NCBI GenBank assembly: GCA_021234155.1
Contig: JAJEKV010000022.1
Coordinates: forward strand, 8,341,961 to 8,405,960
Source: Isoetes taiwanensis
Taxonomy: Eukaryota > Streptophyta > Lycopodiopsida > Isoetales > Isoetaceae
Length of the DNA stretch: 64,000 bases
Direction: 5' to 3'
Part shown: in pieces, positions 31,300 to 43,419 of the stretch
Layout of the letters: each line of letters starts with the position of its first letter
Numbering within the stretch: the stretch's first letter is position 1
Position numbers and translations under genes: made by a program
The notes under the pieces: model-generated
Told to the model about the DNA's origin: nothing
Seen by the model: only the letters and a program-made list of their open reading frames with translations
The model's database searches: none

Positions 31300-34200
31300 C
31301 GGTGCATGTTCCAGTGTTCCTACGATGTAAGTTCCTACGGTGCAAGTTGCTGGCGTTTTTGCTTTTCTTTATATCTTTTAAAATATTATTCTTATTATTT
31401 GATATGGATTCTCTATTAAATTTAAGCTATGGTTCTTAAGGTCTTTATGCCATGAAGGTGTTGGAGTTACACCTAAATCAAAACTCTAGTCCCTAGGAGA
31501 CACCTTAAAAGCTCACATTGTGTTGGAATACATGTTAAACCTTTGAATGTCTAGGAGGCACTTTAGAAACTCACATATTTTTTTCATTTTCTTGTGTGTC
31601 AGTATGAGGGTCGATTGCTTGTGGTTCATCATGTTTATCTAGCTATTGTTTGGGGCAATGGTGAAGAATGCAACGACGAAGATTAAGAGGTGGCTTTAAT
31701 GATCTAGACGAAGAGGTGGATATTGGATAGTTTGGATGTCGTTGTAAAATGTATAAACATTTTGAGGAGCTATTAGGAGCATAGTGGCAATGTTCTAAGA
31801 GAAGGGTGGCAACCTTCCGTTCATCCCTTGCAAGGATGTATTTCATTGATCTTTACAGAAAATCTTCCTTTGTTCTTCACTTGAGTTGTATGAGATTTCG
31901 TTAGATTTTGTAGATTTCCTTGGATTCTAGGCTTAAATTTTTAACCTCAGTTTGCGAGAGTAGGTTGGCAATGTATAGCTCACAAACCTGGTTAACAAAG
32001 TACTGGAGAGATAGTCACATGCCAGACATGATTTTTGCTAGGCCTTTGTCGCCATATTCAAATAAGCTTACGTATGCTCCTTATTCGTGTTTTTCTAGAG
32101 GAGGTTTGGAATTTGTAGCATAAAAGGACTTGATGGCATTTTAATTCCTTTTGAATACTCTGGCAGGAAGGAGGGAGCTTGAGAAGTCTATATTTCACCT
32201 ATTTATGACTGAGTGTGTCCCATGCCCAAGATATCACTTTATCAGATGTAATTAATTTTTGTACAATGAGGAATTGTATTATGTATGGTTGTAGCAAGTC
32301 CTTGTACAATGAGGGATCGTTATATGAATGGTTATTTCTATTATGAGTTTTGAGATTCCATGAAGACTTCCTAGTATTCCATAAAGATTCCCTTGGCCTT
32401 GTTAAATTTGGTTGGAGATTCCTTGAATCCTATCAAGAATAGAACTTTTGTGGTAGTGTTATGTGGTGGCCCTATCTTTGTAAAGTATTAATAGGACTCG
32501 ATATTATTGGCAAGTTACTTAACCTTTCTTTTTTTGTACACTTCATTCTTTGCTTGACTGATGTATTTATTAAATATATGATTCAAAATTAGCCAACTTT
32601 CAGTATGTCCCCAATCAAATTTTAGTTCCATGGTGCACATAGTTAAATTTTGGTTGGGCGTAAGAAAGCCACTAGAAAAATGGTGGTACAAAAGATATGT
32701 TAAGACCAAAAGATAAATGACATTGGCTAGACTTTTCAACCACATTGTTAAGGTACATCATGTCACTAGTCCACGAGTGTATTCAATATTTTATATTCTA
32801 ATAATCCTAATCTAATATATTGAGTTGCCAGAAATGGCATAAATTGACAGCAAATTGTGGAATACATTAATTCTTTCTTTTTAAAAGGTCCAAGGACAGG
32901 TTCAACCTTCATATTCTTTCTAATCTATCTATTCTTTCAAACCATTGGAGCCTGATTGCCGAAAACCCAGATAGCACAGACCCATAGAATGCCTTGTCAA
33001 AATTTGGCAATAACAATTCATAAGCTTCTCAAGCTATGCCACTGCAACGAGCTTCTCAAGCTATGCCGCTGCAACGAAGGAAATGGATGTTCACATCTAG
33101 TTTTATAAGTGCAAACAGGATAAGTTGCTATGGAAGATGGGTTTTTATAGAAGCCAAAGCCTGTGGCAACACAATTAAGCAAAGAAAATCCACCCATGTA
33201 TGCAAAGAAATATCCTTATAGATCACGTGCACAACTAAGTTAAAAAGTCTATGGACTAAGCCTTGAGGACCCAAAGAATTGATTTCCTTCTTCCACGTAA
33301 CTATACAAACTATTAATTCATAGATCTATAGTCCCTAACATTGTGCATAATCCTATATTTTGCACAGGCTTTCAAAGCACTAGCAAATTTATTAATGATT
33401 CATTTTCTACAATAAATTTACAAAGATGAATTTTTTTACTTTGAAGACTAGGCAGGTTTAGAATTCCTTCTGCTTTTGAAATTGAACAGGCAGATTATCC
33501 TGCAAAAATTTGTCTTTCATGGTGCCCATCTCGTCCTTTGAAAATGGATGACCACAGTGGCCATATGCTATAACATCCAAGTTATGAATTTTCTTTGCCA
33601 AATCCCTCTATAGTATGCAAGAGCTCTTCAAAATTGTTCCCCAAATAACACTAAAAAAGCTTGGCATGAGTATGGTCATGAAGTTTTGACAAATGGCTAA
33701 AGCTGAGGGAAAAAAGTCTACATCTTTACGTCTTTAAGAAATGGCAAAGCAAAAGTTCTCTCTTCATTTTCCTGCTAAAAATACATTATCTTGTGATGAT
33801 TGCTGTCAGAGTAAGTTGGTGAAGCAAAAACAACTCGAGACTTTAAACTCAACAGTTTTCTTTCGTGTTGATATGATTGTAATGTAAATATCATCAAAAT
33901 TTTACCTTTGAATGCCGAGCTAATTGCCTTTCCCAAATCCTTGCCAAGCGAAAATTTCATATGAGTATGATGGCCACAGATCCGACCATCATCCGCGGGT
34001 TCTCAAGAAAAAATGGCTGTCTGAGATCACCGAATCTATAGAAAAGAACAGGCTAAAGAGAAGATAACATCCAGACAGATCACCGAATCTGTAGAAAAGA
34101 ACAGGCTATGGAATAAAAATACGAACTCTAAGGTCGCCTACAAGAAAAGATAACATCCAGACAGATGGAACCAGAACTCCAGCTATGGTCACAGCTCTCA

Positions 34201-35500
34201 AATCCGCACCTGTAGAATGAAACTTTTTGGGGTCAACTTTGTGAAAAAGCCCGCACAAAAATCCTAAACTAACGTGCCCATAGAAAGGAACAGAGAAGAC
34301 TGGTCTATTACATATAATCGGGCCATGGCGGATCCTCTCCGACGAAGACCTTGAAACGGATCTTATCTTAGCCGATTTCCCTTCCTAAATCCTTGTTAAA
34401 CACAAACCAGTCTTCATATGGGTATGATGGGCAATGATCCGCCGCATCTCGTAGCTCCAATAGCACTAACCACCGCCCGGCAGATAAATGCACGAGACCA
34501 CTTATTCCGGATCAACGGCAGGCATAAAAAAATTTCTGTTGGAGCATGCACCGGGTTCAGCATGCCATGAACCAAGAGTCCAAGGGTTTCAATTTCATGG
34601 CATAAATAAGTGAAAATCCACAGGCAGCACACCCGATCACATCAAAATTAGAAGCTAGTTTGCAGAGACAGGAGTTTCTTTAAACACAGATATATGTAAA
34701 ACAAAGAATCATATACCTTGCAGACGTCAAATGAATCGAAAGGGTTTTGTTTTCCAATAGCTCAAACCTGCAAAATGATAAAATCCATCAAAGCCAAAGC
34801 TAAATCATTCAAAAATCAACTAAATAAGTCAGAGCACAAGAGCACAAGATTCTCGAACACGCTTTGCTCTCTTAACATGCCCACAGCCGATCAATAGCTC
34901 GCCGTAATGCCTCATGTTTCTCAGCATATCAACAGATATGCGAAATCATTTAGCTATTGCCCTGTTTCAATCCAAACCACATAGCATAAGGGAGGGCCAT
35001 TTGATGACATGCATAAGCCGAAGCGGCCCTTGAAGCAGGTTGCCCATTTGCTATTCTCCTGTGCCTCTTCTATCCCTGAATCACAGAGTTCTCTGAATCA
35101 CAGAGTTCTTGCCATAGAAATGCTAAGCTACAAACATCAGAAGGCTCTTCCAAACAAAGAAATCCCCCAAAAGAATTGCTGATAGAGAAGGACCAGCTGC
35201 ACAAATCATGCAAGCCGAACACCATCGCTGAAAATTACGAGGGAATCGAAAATATAAAGGCAAAATCCAGAAGCATGAAGGGGAAAAAGCCCCTATGTCC
35301 CCTCACCATAAGCGCTCGAACGGCTCCAGTGATAATAAATTGGCAGCGCAATTGAGACCTGATCACTGCCAAAAAAAAATATGCAACGCCATAGCTTTAA
35401 GCCTGAAGAACATACCACGGAGCATATAAGGGAAGCTAGTCACGCATATCAGAGAGGGTCAGCGTCAAAAAATGGACCCGATAGCATAGCCATGGCATGC
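31300..35500. other. No gene recognised, short local duplications
   Basis: There are small tandem duplications at 33024-33078 (27-bp unit, 'gagcttctcaagctatgcc'), 34025-34160 ('caccgaatct.tagaaaagaacaggct' and 'gataacatccagacagat') and 35076-35113 ('gaatcacagagttct'). Frames at 31643-32123, 32515-32745 and 34414-34632 are short and unrecognised. Confidence 0.4.
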
Positions 35501-35579
35501 ATAATCGAGGCGCCCAAGAAGCATACAAAAATTCTAAAACAATTTCATCACGTGATCACTCAATATATACTAGTAGTCA

Positions 35580-35746
35580 GAACATTCAAGAATGTTCTAG
35601 AATTTCTTGCCATCTTCTAGAATTTCCAAGACATTCTGGAAGCTACCACATCTCCGCCAAGAACCTTCTGGAAGCCACCAGATCCGACGGCCCAGATCGC
35701 ATGGGAGCGAACGGACGGCCGGGATCTGGCGGTATAGATATAAAAG
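35580..35746 (+). promoter_or_regulatory. Heat-shock elements with TATA box
   Basis: Five alternating GAA/TTC units in perfect 5-base register lie at 35580-35602 (GAA-TTC-GAA-TTC-GAA). A three-unit element is at 35661-35673 (GAA-TTC-GAA). Looser units occur at 35614-35642. A textbook TATA box, TATAAAAG, follows at 35739-35746. Plant heat-shock factors bind three or more such units, so this has the build of a heat-inducible plus-strand promoter with transcription expected to start near 35770. Just after comes TTCTAGAAG and a 127-bp (TA)n tract. No host gene is seen downstream, so it may drive a transposable element or be orphaned. Confidence 0.65.
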
Positions 35747-35786
35747 AAGGTTCTAGAAGCCACTCCTAATAATTACATATATATTT

Positions 35787-35916
<130 letters not shown>

Positions 35917-35929
35917 TCTATCTTTTCAC

Positions 35930-36012
35930 TAGGATCTAATCTAGCAAAGACTTACTACTACTAACTTGGTCACTTGACCGAAGCTAGAGAGAGTCTGTCC
36001 TGGCACTACCCA
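35930..36012. repeat. Second copy of the post-(TA)n dispersed module
   Basis: Shares ACTAGGATCTAATCTAGCAA and GTCTGTCCTGGC..TACCCAGGC with 30692-30778, with about a third of the middle diverged. Orientation relative to the TA tract is the same. Confidence 0.75.
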
Positions 36013-38660
36013 GGCTCTAGTCCACAAGAGTTCCACATGAAAGTAACACATGTTCTAAATACGACCAGATATTTCAATATTTTTGTTTTATAAATATTTC
36101 TTTAATATAGAAAGTACATACTAGACTTTGCAAGTGAAAAGTGTACAATAACTTCCCTTTATAGTCATAGCAGTATTTATGTCTTGGTTGATCTAGATCA
36201 TTGTCAATGTCAATGTTCCATTTGTGATGAAATTCCAACTTCTTTCATGTAAACGACAACCTAGGAATCAAATTGGAGACAATTGGAGGAGAGAACCCGT
36301 ACCTGCAGCCAATCATGCAAACGTTAGCAGTAATCCCGGTAACGATGCAAGGGCCAAAAGGTACATTGGGTCTCTCAGTTTATCACTGATCACCAATTGT
36401 ATCCTTTTGCCCTGAGTTAGCATAAACAAGAAAGAGAAATGGAATTATAACTTGAAGTTTTCTCAAATCTAAAACTTGAGATGAGAAACAACGGATTCTA
36501 GCATTTAAATCCATTTTATAACTGCCATTCTTCAAGATATCAAGATGTAGTGAGGTATAGCCATACTTTAGCCGAATTAGCATTATGATGACCATGCTAA
36601 AGAACTGGACATAAACAATTTATGGCCAATAAGCAAACATATGCTATTTAGAATCATAAGCAAATAATTAAAGAATATAGAGGCCTCTTTCTATTCAAGA
36701 TTAAATCAGATATGCGATTGTATTTTTCCAGTTCGATATTAAAGGAATAAGAAGAAACCTGGAGACTATATGGAGACTATAGCATCAAGGAAGACCATAA
36801 ACATGGCCATTCCATCAAATATTGAGGAAACATGTCCCCTTGTTTGAAACTGACATCAATAAAGATAGTATGCTAAGCTGGCCTATTATATAATGCCTCA
36901 AAGAAAGGCGTTCCCACTAGTATTTCATAAGAACCAGCAGATTTTGAATATGTGACACCATTTAAACATCTATTTTCGTATAAGGCAAAGATAAGAATGA
37001 AATCTAAATGTCAAAAGACTCGGTTAAAGATGCTCCATAAATATCTCCGAAGCTCCCTTTGTGCAAAGAGGGTAATCGGAGTAAATCAAAGTTGCTCCAA
37101 AAGCTTATTTTCTGATAGGCATATACCATCAACAAAATTATGAGTCGCTTCAAAGAACTTATTTAATGAAATAATGCCCGAGGTCGTTTTTTGATTTATA
37201 TCCCGTATGGAATAAAACATCATTGATTCTCAAAACTCAAAATAGCTTGTATAAGAAGCTTGTATCGGCCCAAAAGCTTGTATCGTAATAAGCACAATAA
37301 AGCCAAATAGAGCCACCATATGTTTGTTATGATATGGCTGTAACAAACATGATTTCTATCTTAGCTATTAATGCCGAGTAAAAAATACCCGTAAAGCTCC
37401 AAATCGAGCAAATCCATGGTAATAATCGCTTCTTAGAGCAAATCAAGAAGTTCCACCTTCATTTTTTGCGTAATCCGGATCAAGAACCAAACTCTGCCGA
37501 CCAAGCTCATGGGGAGTTTGTTCCCAGTCCACCGGATGGCAAATCCGAAAATGCATTTTAGGTCCCAGATAAGCCAAATCGTCCACAAGATAAGCCAAAT
37601 CGGCTGTTTTGGATTGTGAATAGCACATCGATTTCTAGTCCGTGGTATGCCAAATAATCAGAGTCGTGACCTTGCCTCGATTTCAAAATCGAAATGGCTT
37701 AGCCCTTTTGGGCTTACCACTCTGGCGCCGTTGAGCAAAGCCTCAGACGTGTGTACCCTAAAAAGGATAAATTTGTATTTGCATAGGCATATAGATTTTC
37801 CATCCATTGGCAATATTTTTGCTTCACATGTATTCCAAATGCCACTCTGCATATTATGCACATGTATTCTAAATGTCACTTTCGAAACCTTATGTAGTAA
37901 GGATTTTTGTGTCCCTACACAACCAAATAATATCATACGGCAAATTTGAAGGTTTAAAGACGCACCATTTGATGCCATGGTCCAATAATGCTCCTTGGTA
38001 TATAATAATAAAAATGCTCTTTGCCCTTTTGAATCACGTTAACAAGAAACGTGGGCTAGAAGGTACCTATATAGATAAGAAAGCATTTCTTTCTTTCCTT
38101 TTTCAAAAGTAAAGCATGCATATTGCATGCATGCAAAGAATCCAAGTGGCTCATTTCTAGCCATTGCCTTATCTTATAAGCATAAGCCAATGTCTTATCA
38201 CAAATAAAAGGAATGTTTTGCCTTCTTCTAAGCACAATATATGCAATATAAAGCGATATACCCCATTGTTACACATGCTTATAGGCTTTTTGTAGATCAA
38301 CCCCTCCAAGCAATGATTCCATCAATCACCGAAAATTGTAAAGGGTTGGCATTTTATATTTTGCCACTATTGTAGCACTATTGCCACTATAGTTCCCATA
38401 ATCCAATTTCTTGCCAATTCAAATCCTTGCCAATTTTTCAAAGGATAAATCCGTTCCTGCTGACAAGTATTATGGCGTACATTAGGAGTACTCACAATTC
38501 TAGAGCTATTTGTAGCTCAGTGACATATCTGAGAGCTATGCAAAGAGCTCTAGATAGTACATAGCTCTAGTGTTATGAGCATATGTTGTGGGAGTTCAAG
38601 ACTTCTCAAATCATCTTGGCCTCCGCATGCTGTATCTAGCTCTTGTGTTTCAGCCAGCCA
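36013..38660. other. No gene recognised
   Basis: Frames at 37658-37978 (minus) and 37647-37949 (plus) overlap each other and have no recognisable features. Composition is AT-rich and intergenic in character. Confidence 0.4.
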
Positions 38661-38668
38661 CAGCCTAT

Positions 38669-38810
<142 letters not shown>

Positions 38811-38837
38811 CTTAGATCCCCCCTAGATTTTCCTATG

Positions 38838-38920
38838 TTCTAGAACTTTCTAGAAGATTCTAGAACTTTCTAGGGCCTTCCAGAACATTCTAGAACTTTC
38901 TTGAACTAGCTAGAATGTTA
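38838..38920. promoter_or_regulatory. Extended heat-shock-element array
   Basis: TTC and GAA alternate every 5 bases from 38838 to 38915: TTC38838, GAA43, TTC48, GAA53, TTC58, GAA63, TTC68, a gap of one unit, TTC78, GAA83, TTC88, GAA93, TTC98, GAA38903, a gap, then GAA38913. Fourteen units keep one register, far more than the usual three to six. It could be a multimeric heat-shock-factor site or simply a TTCTAGAACT minisatellite. No gene start is visible next to it. Confidence 0.6.
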
Positions 38921-38984
38921 TAGTCTATTTTATCTTAATGGGAACATTACCCTTAAGTATATTTGAAACATAAATTCTTCATGG

Positions 38985-39060
38985 AATTAATGGTTGGTCT
39001 AGTGGTTAGAGTGGGGGGTTTGGGGGGTTGAGGACCAGGGTTCGAATCCCCCCAATAATA
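38985..39060 (+). repeat. tRNA-derived SINE-like head (pol III A and B boxes)
   Basis: TGGTCTAGTGG at 38995-39005 fits a tRNA A box, and GGTTCGAATCC at 39039-39049 is a perfect B box, 34 bases apart as in tRNA genes. The middle (G-rich) does not fold into an anticodon arm, so it is not a working tRNA. An AT-rich stretch follows. A SINE head, perhaps from a tRNA-Glu-like ancestor, is the best reading. Confidence 0.6.
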
Positions 39061-39208
39061 TAAAAAATTTTAAAAGCCTTTCCTTAAAGGATGAGCATTC
39101 AACATGAGCCTTAGGATCTTAGACTCAATCAACGATCAAGATCTCATCATATAAAAGCAATATGAGCCGTAGGATCTATTACATATAATTCCCAAAGCCA
39201 TGTGGACC

Positions 39209-39715
39209 GTAAGATATGTGACAAGCAACGTGAGCCGTAGGATCTCGGATCGACGGTCAGGATCAGATCAACCTGGACCGTAGGATCATGTCTATATGAG
39301 CTGTATGTAAACTCCCAAGCCATCATCGGGCCGTAGGATACGCCCCAAAGCCACGGAGCCGTGGGATCTCTGATCAACGGTCGATTGAGCGACAAACATA
39401 TATGCACCGCACCAAACATCCCAAAGCCACGCGAGCCATAACCGTAAGATATGTGCCAAGCAACGCGAGCCGTAGGATCTCGGATCGTGGCCGTCGGGGA
39501 TCGAGTCAACCTGGACCGTAGGATCATGTCTATATGAGCTGTATGTAAACTCCCAAGCCATCTGGGCCGTAGGATACGTCCCAAAGCCACGTGAGCCGTA
39601 GGATCTCGGATCAACGGTCAGATTGAGCGCGACAAACATATATGCACCGTACCAAACATCCCAAAGCCACGTGAGCCATAGGATCTCGGATCAACGGTCG
39701 GATTGAGCGTTACAA
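39209..39715. repeat. 236-bp tandem repeat with GAGCCGTAGGATCT phrases
   Basis: The unit starting AAGATATGTG.CAAGCAACG at 39209 repeats at 39445, with a further partial unit to about 39715. Inside each unit the phrase GAGCCGTAGGATCTCGGATC recurs in variant form. Frames running through it on the minus strand (39147-39639) only reflect the repeat. Confidence 0.8.
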
Positions 39716-39797
39716 ACATAAGAACATATATATGTTATGATATTATATATCATTATATTTATAAAATTATTCTATGTGTCCCAGGGAAACGATGCAC

Positions 39798-41962
39798 CCA
39801 TGGTTTATATAATGTGCTAAAAATATGTGACATGCTTCTTTGCCGTCGGATTGGGGGCACTAGTTGTGTGGCGCAACGTGGGCCATTGGATTATGGATGG
39901 GTCATGCATGGGGGATGCACGGCCATGCATGGGGGCATGCAACACATCCCTGGACCATTGGATCAAAAAGGGGAGGCAAAATCATGGCCCTTGATTTTTA
40001 CCAGGAAGGTGCAAGGAAGCTTCCTCCCAAAGTGGATTTAGTGTAACCAATCTCCACCATTAGATCAAAGGGGGGAGGAGAAATCCTAGCCATTCGTTTT
40101 TTTATTAAATTAGAGTTTTTTTATATTAAAGGAGGTGAGGTGTCACCCGTAATGAGGTGGCACCCCATTAATTATGAAGCATTTATGGAAGCTTCCTTCT
40201 TTTGTGCTGCCTTCAAACGATTTTATCTTGCGATCGAGATCTCGGATCAAAGTGGGATCCACACCATTGGATTCCTCTCATCGAATGCTTTTCAATGAGT
40301 AGTGGTTTGGCATCAATCTGTGCAACCTCGGATAATCTAATGGAATCTTCATAGAACCTAAGGCAATCTAAAAGAACCTATGTAGAAACTTGGAGAACTT
40401 AGAGGAATGTTGGGATAATATTTGGGAATCAAGGGAATCTCAAGAGAATCTTAAGGAATCTATGGGAATCTCAAAAGAATCTAGGAGAATTTTCAAAAAA
40501 TGGTTAAGAATCTAGGGAAATCTTGATGGAAACTTTGAGAATTTAGGGGAATCTTCATAGAATTTAAGGGAATCTAGGAGAATCTACATAGAATCTTGAG
40601 GAATCTAAACGGATCTTCAAATAATATTTAAAAATCTAGGGGAGTCTTTATATGGAACCTTAAGAATATAGGGGGACCTTAGTGGAATCTTAGGGAATCG
40701 AGAGAATCTCAAGAGAATCTTCATGAATCTAAAGGAATCTAAGGGAATCTAAAAGAATCTTGGGATAAGCTTTAGAAATCGAGGAAATATAAAGAGGATC
40801 TTAAGGAATCTATAGGAATATCAAAAGAATATAGGGGAATCTAAGAGAATCTTCAAAAAATATTTGAGAATCTAGCAGAATCTTGATGGAATCTTAGAGA
40901 ATCTAGTGGAATCTTCATAGAATCTAAGGGAATCTAGAAGAGTCTGCATAGAATCTTGGAGAATCTAAAAGAATCTTTAAGTAATCTTTGAAAATCTAGG
41001 GAAAACTTTGTAAAAACCTTAAGAATCTAAGAATCTCTTGAGATTCTCTCGATTCCCTAAGATTCCACTAAGATCCCCCTAGATTCTTAAGGTTCCATAT
41101 AAAGACTCCCCTAGATTTTTAAATATTATTTGAAGATCCGTATAGATTCCTCAAGATTCTATGTAGATTCTCCTAGGTTCCCTTAAATTCTATGAAGATT
41201 CCCCTAGATTCTCAAAGATTCCATCAAGATTTCCCTAGATGCTTAAGCATTTTTTGAACATTCTCTTCGATTCCCCTAGATTCTTTTGAGATTCCCTTAG
41301 ATTCCTTAAGATTTACTTGAGATTCCCTTGATTCCCAAATATTATCCCAAGATTTCTCTAAGTTCCCCAAGTTTCTACATAGGTTCTTTTAGATTCCCTT
41401 AGGTTCTATGAAGATTCCCTTAGATTATCCGAGGTTGCACGGAATGATGCCAAACCACTACTCATTGAAAAGCATTCGATGAGAGGAATCCAATGGTGTG
41501 GGTCCCACTTTGATCTGAGATCTCGATCGCAAGATAAAGTCGTTTGAAGGCAGCACAAAAGAAGGAAGCTTCCATAAATGCTTCATAATTAATGGGGTGC
41601 CACCTCATTACGGGTGACACCTCACCTCCTTTAATATAAAAAAACTCTAATTTAATAAAAAAACGAATGGCTAGGATTTCTCCTCCCCCCTTTGATCTAA
41701 TGGTGGAGATTGGTTACACTAAATCCACTTTAGGAGGAAGCTTCCTTGCACCTTCCTGGTAAAAATCAAGGGCCATGATTTTGCCTCCCCTTTTTGATCC
41801 AATGGTCCAGGGATGTGTTGCATGCCCCCATGCATGGCCGTGCATCCCCCATGCATGACCCATCCATAATCCAATGGCCCACGTTGCGCCACACAACTAG
41901 TGCCCCCAATCCGACGGCAAAGAAGCATGTCACATATTTTTAGCACATTATATAAACCGTGG
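39798..41962. repeat. Large inverted repeat, ~0.92-kb arms, 317-bp loop
   Basis: The left arm 39798-40716 is the reverse complement of 41034-41962 over its whole length with few substitutions; 40717-41033 forms the loop. The arms include a GCATGCATGGGG run, a 'ggaggtgaggtgtcaccc' module and the start of a GAATCT array. Transcription through it would give a long double-stranded RNA. Scattered substitutions between arms argue against a trivial fold-back sequencing artefact. Confidence 0.92.
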
Positions 41963-43340
41963 ATTTAGTGTAACCAATCTCCACCATTAGATCAAAGAGG
42001 GGAGGAGAAATCCTAGCCATTTGTTTTTTTATTAAATTAGAGTTTTTTATATTAAAGGAGGTGAGGTGTCACCCTTATTTAATGAAAAGGTAATGAGGTG
42101 GCACCCCATTAATTATGAAGCATTTATGGAAGCTTCCTTCTTTTGTGCTGCCTTCAAACGACTTTATCTTGCGATCGAGATCTCAGATCAAAGTGGGACC
42201 CACACCATTGGATTCCTCTCATCGAATGCTTTTCAATGAGTAGTGGTTTGGCATCAATCTGTGCAACCTCGGATAATCTAATGGAATCTTCATAGAACCT
42301 AAGGCAATCTAAAAGAACCTATGTAGAAACTTGGAGAACTTAGAGGAATGTTGGGATAATATTTGGGAATCAAGGGAATCTCAAGAGAATCTTAAGGAAT
42401 CTATGGGAATCTCAAAAGAATCTAGGAGAATTTTCAAAAAATGGTTAAGAATCTAGGGAAATCTTGATGGAAACTTTGAGAATTTAGGGGAATCTTCATA
42501 GAATTTAAGGGAATCTAGGAATTTGATGGAATCTTAGGGAATCGAGAGAATCTCAAGAGAATCTTCATGAATCTAAAGGAATCTAAGGGAATCTAAAAGA
42601 ATCTTGGGATAAGCTTTGGAAATCGAGGAAATATAAAGAGGATCTTAAGGAATCTATAGGAATATCAAAAGAATATAGGGGAATCTAAGAGAATCTTCAA
42701 AAAATATTTGAGAATCTAGCAAAATCTTGATGGAATCTTAGAGAATCTAGTGGAATCTTCATAGAATCTAAGGGAATCTAGAAGAGTCTGCATAGAATCT
42801 TGGAGAATCTAAAAGAATCTTTAAGTAATCTTTGAAAATCTAGGGAAAACTTTGTAAAAACCTTAAGAATCTAAGAATCTTTGTGGAATCTTAGGGAATC
42901 TAGGGGGAATCCAATGAAATGTAGGGAAATCTTTGACTCTAGGTGTGTTCTATAGGGGAATCTGCAGAGAATCTAAGGGAATCTAGAAGAATCTCCATGA
43001 AATCTTGGGGAATCTAGAGGAATCTTAGGATAATCTTTGGAAATCTAGGGGAATCTCAAAAGAATCCTTCAGAATCTAAAGAAATCTTAGGGAATCTTCA
43101 TAAAATCTTTGAGTATCTAGAGAATCTTGATGGGATTTTGGAAAATCTCTATAGAATCTTCATTGCATGACTTTAAGTTTGACTTCTAGTCGAATTTGTA
43201 CAATCCCTTCAAGAATCATCAATGGATCTTGGGGAATATAAGCGAACATTGATGGAATCTAGGGAAATCTTTCTAGAGTCTTAGAGAAGCTAGGAGAATC
43301 TTAATAGAATCTTTGTTGGATGGCACTGCATTTTGCTTCT
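40320..43340. repeat. GAATCT arrays, both orientations
   Basis: Dense GAATCT words fill 40320-41030 and 42265-43340 on plus, and appear as AGATTC in 41034-41430. The array ends with 'ctagtcgaatctgtac..ccctcatag', the same closing phrase as the element at 18.7-20.6 kb. Confidence 0.9.
41961..42880. repeat. Third, direct copy of the inverted-repeat unit
   Basis: From 41961 the sequence follows 40034-41036 in direct orientation, so the locus reads direct-inverted-direct. Copy 3 keeps a 15-base stretch near 42070-42090 (CCCTTATTTAATGAAAAGG) that both arms lack, and lacks about 120 bp (junction near 42519) that both arms keep. At several positions copies 2 and 3 agree against copy 1, for example GATCTCAGATC at 42178 and its complement near 41515. 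Confidence 0.9.
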
Positions 43341-43379
43341 AGTCGAATCTGTACAGTCCCTCATAGTGCAACCGCTCAT

Positions 43380-43419
43380 AGTACAAAAACTTGTATATAT
43401 ATATACAAGTCTTTGTACT
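43380..43419. repeat. 40-bp near-perfect palindrome
   Basis: AGTACAAAAACTTG, a short TA run and CAAGTCTTTGTACT face each other with only one mismatch pair. The left half is the dispersed end seen at 18.7, 20.6 and 30.6 kb, and the right half is the form seen at 53760. It looks like a minimal element made of two inverted ends around TATATATATATA. Confidence 0.88.

Noticed and set aside
38985-39060. Functional tRNA gene
   Set aside because: The A and B boxes are present but the anticodon arm does not fold and no acceptor stem pairs.
39147-39639. Minus-strand frames of 155 and 115 codons
   Set aside because: They run through the 236-bp tandem repeat and mirror its periodicity; no protein features.
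39798-41962. Inverted repeat as a simple fold-back sequencing artefact
   Set aside because: The arms differ at scattered positions and share variants unevenly with the third copy, which a fold-back read would not give. Misassembly is still not excluded.
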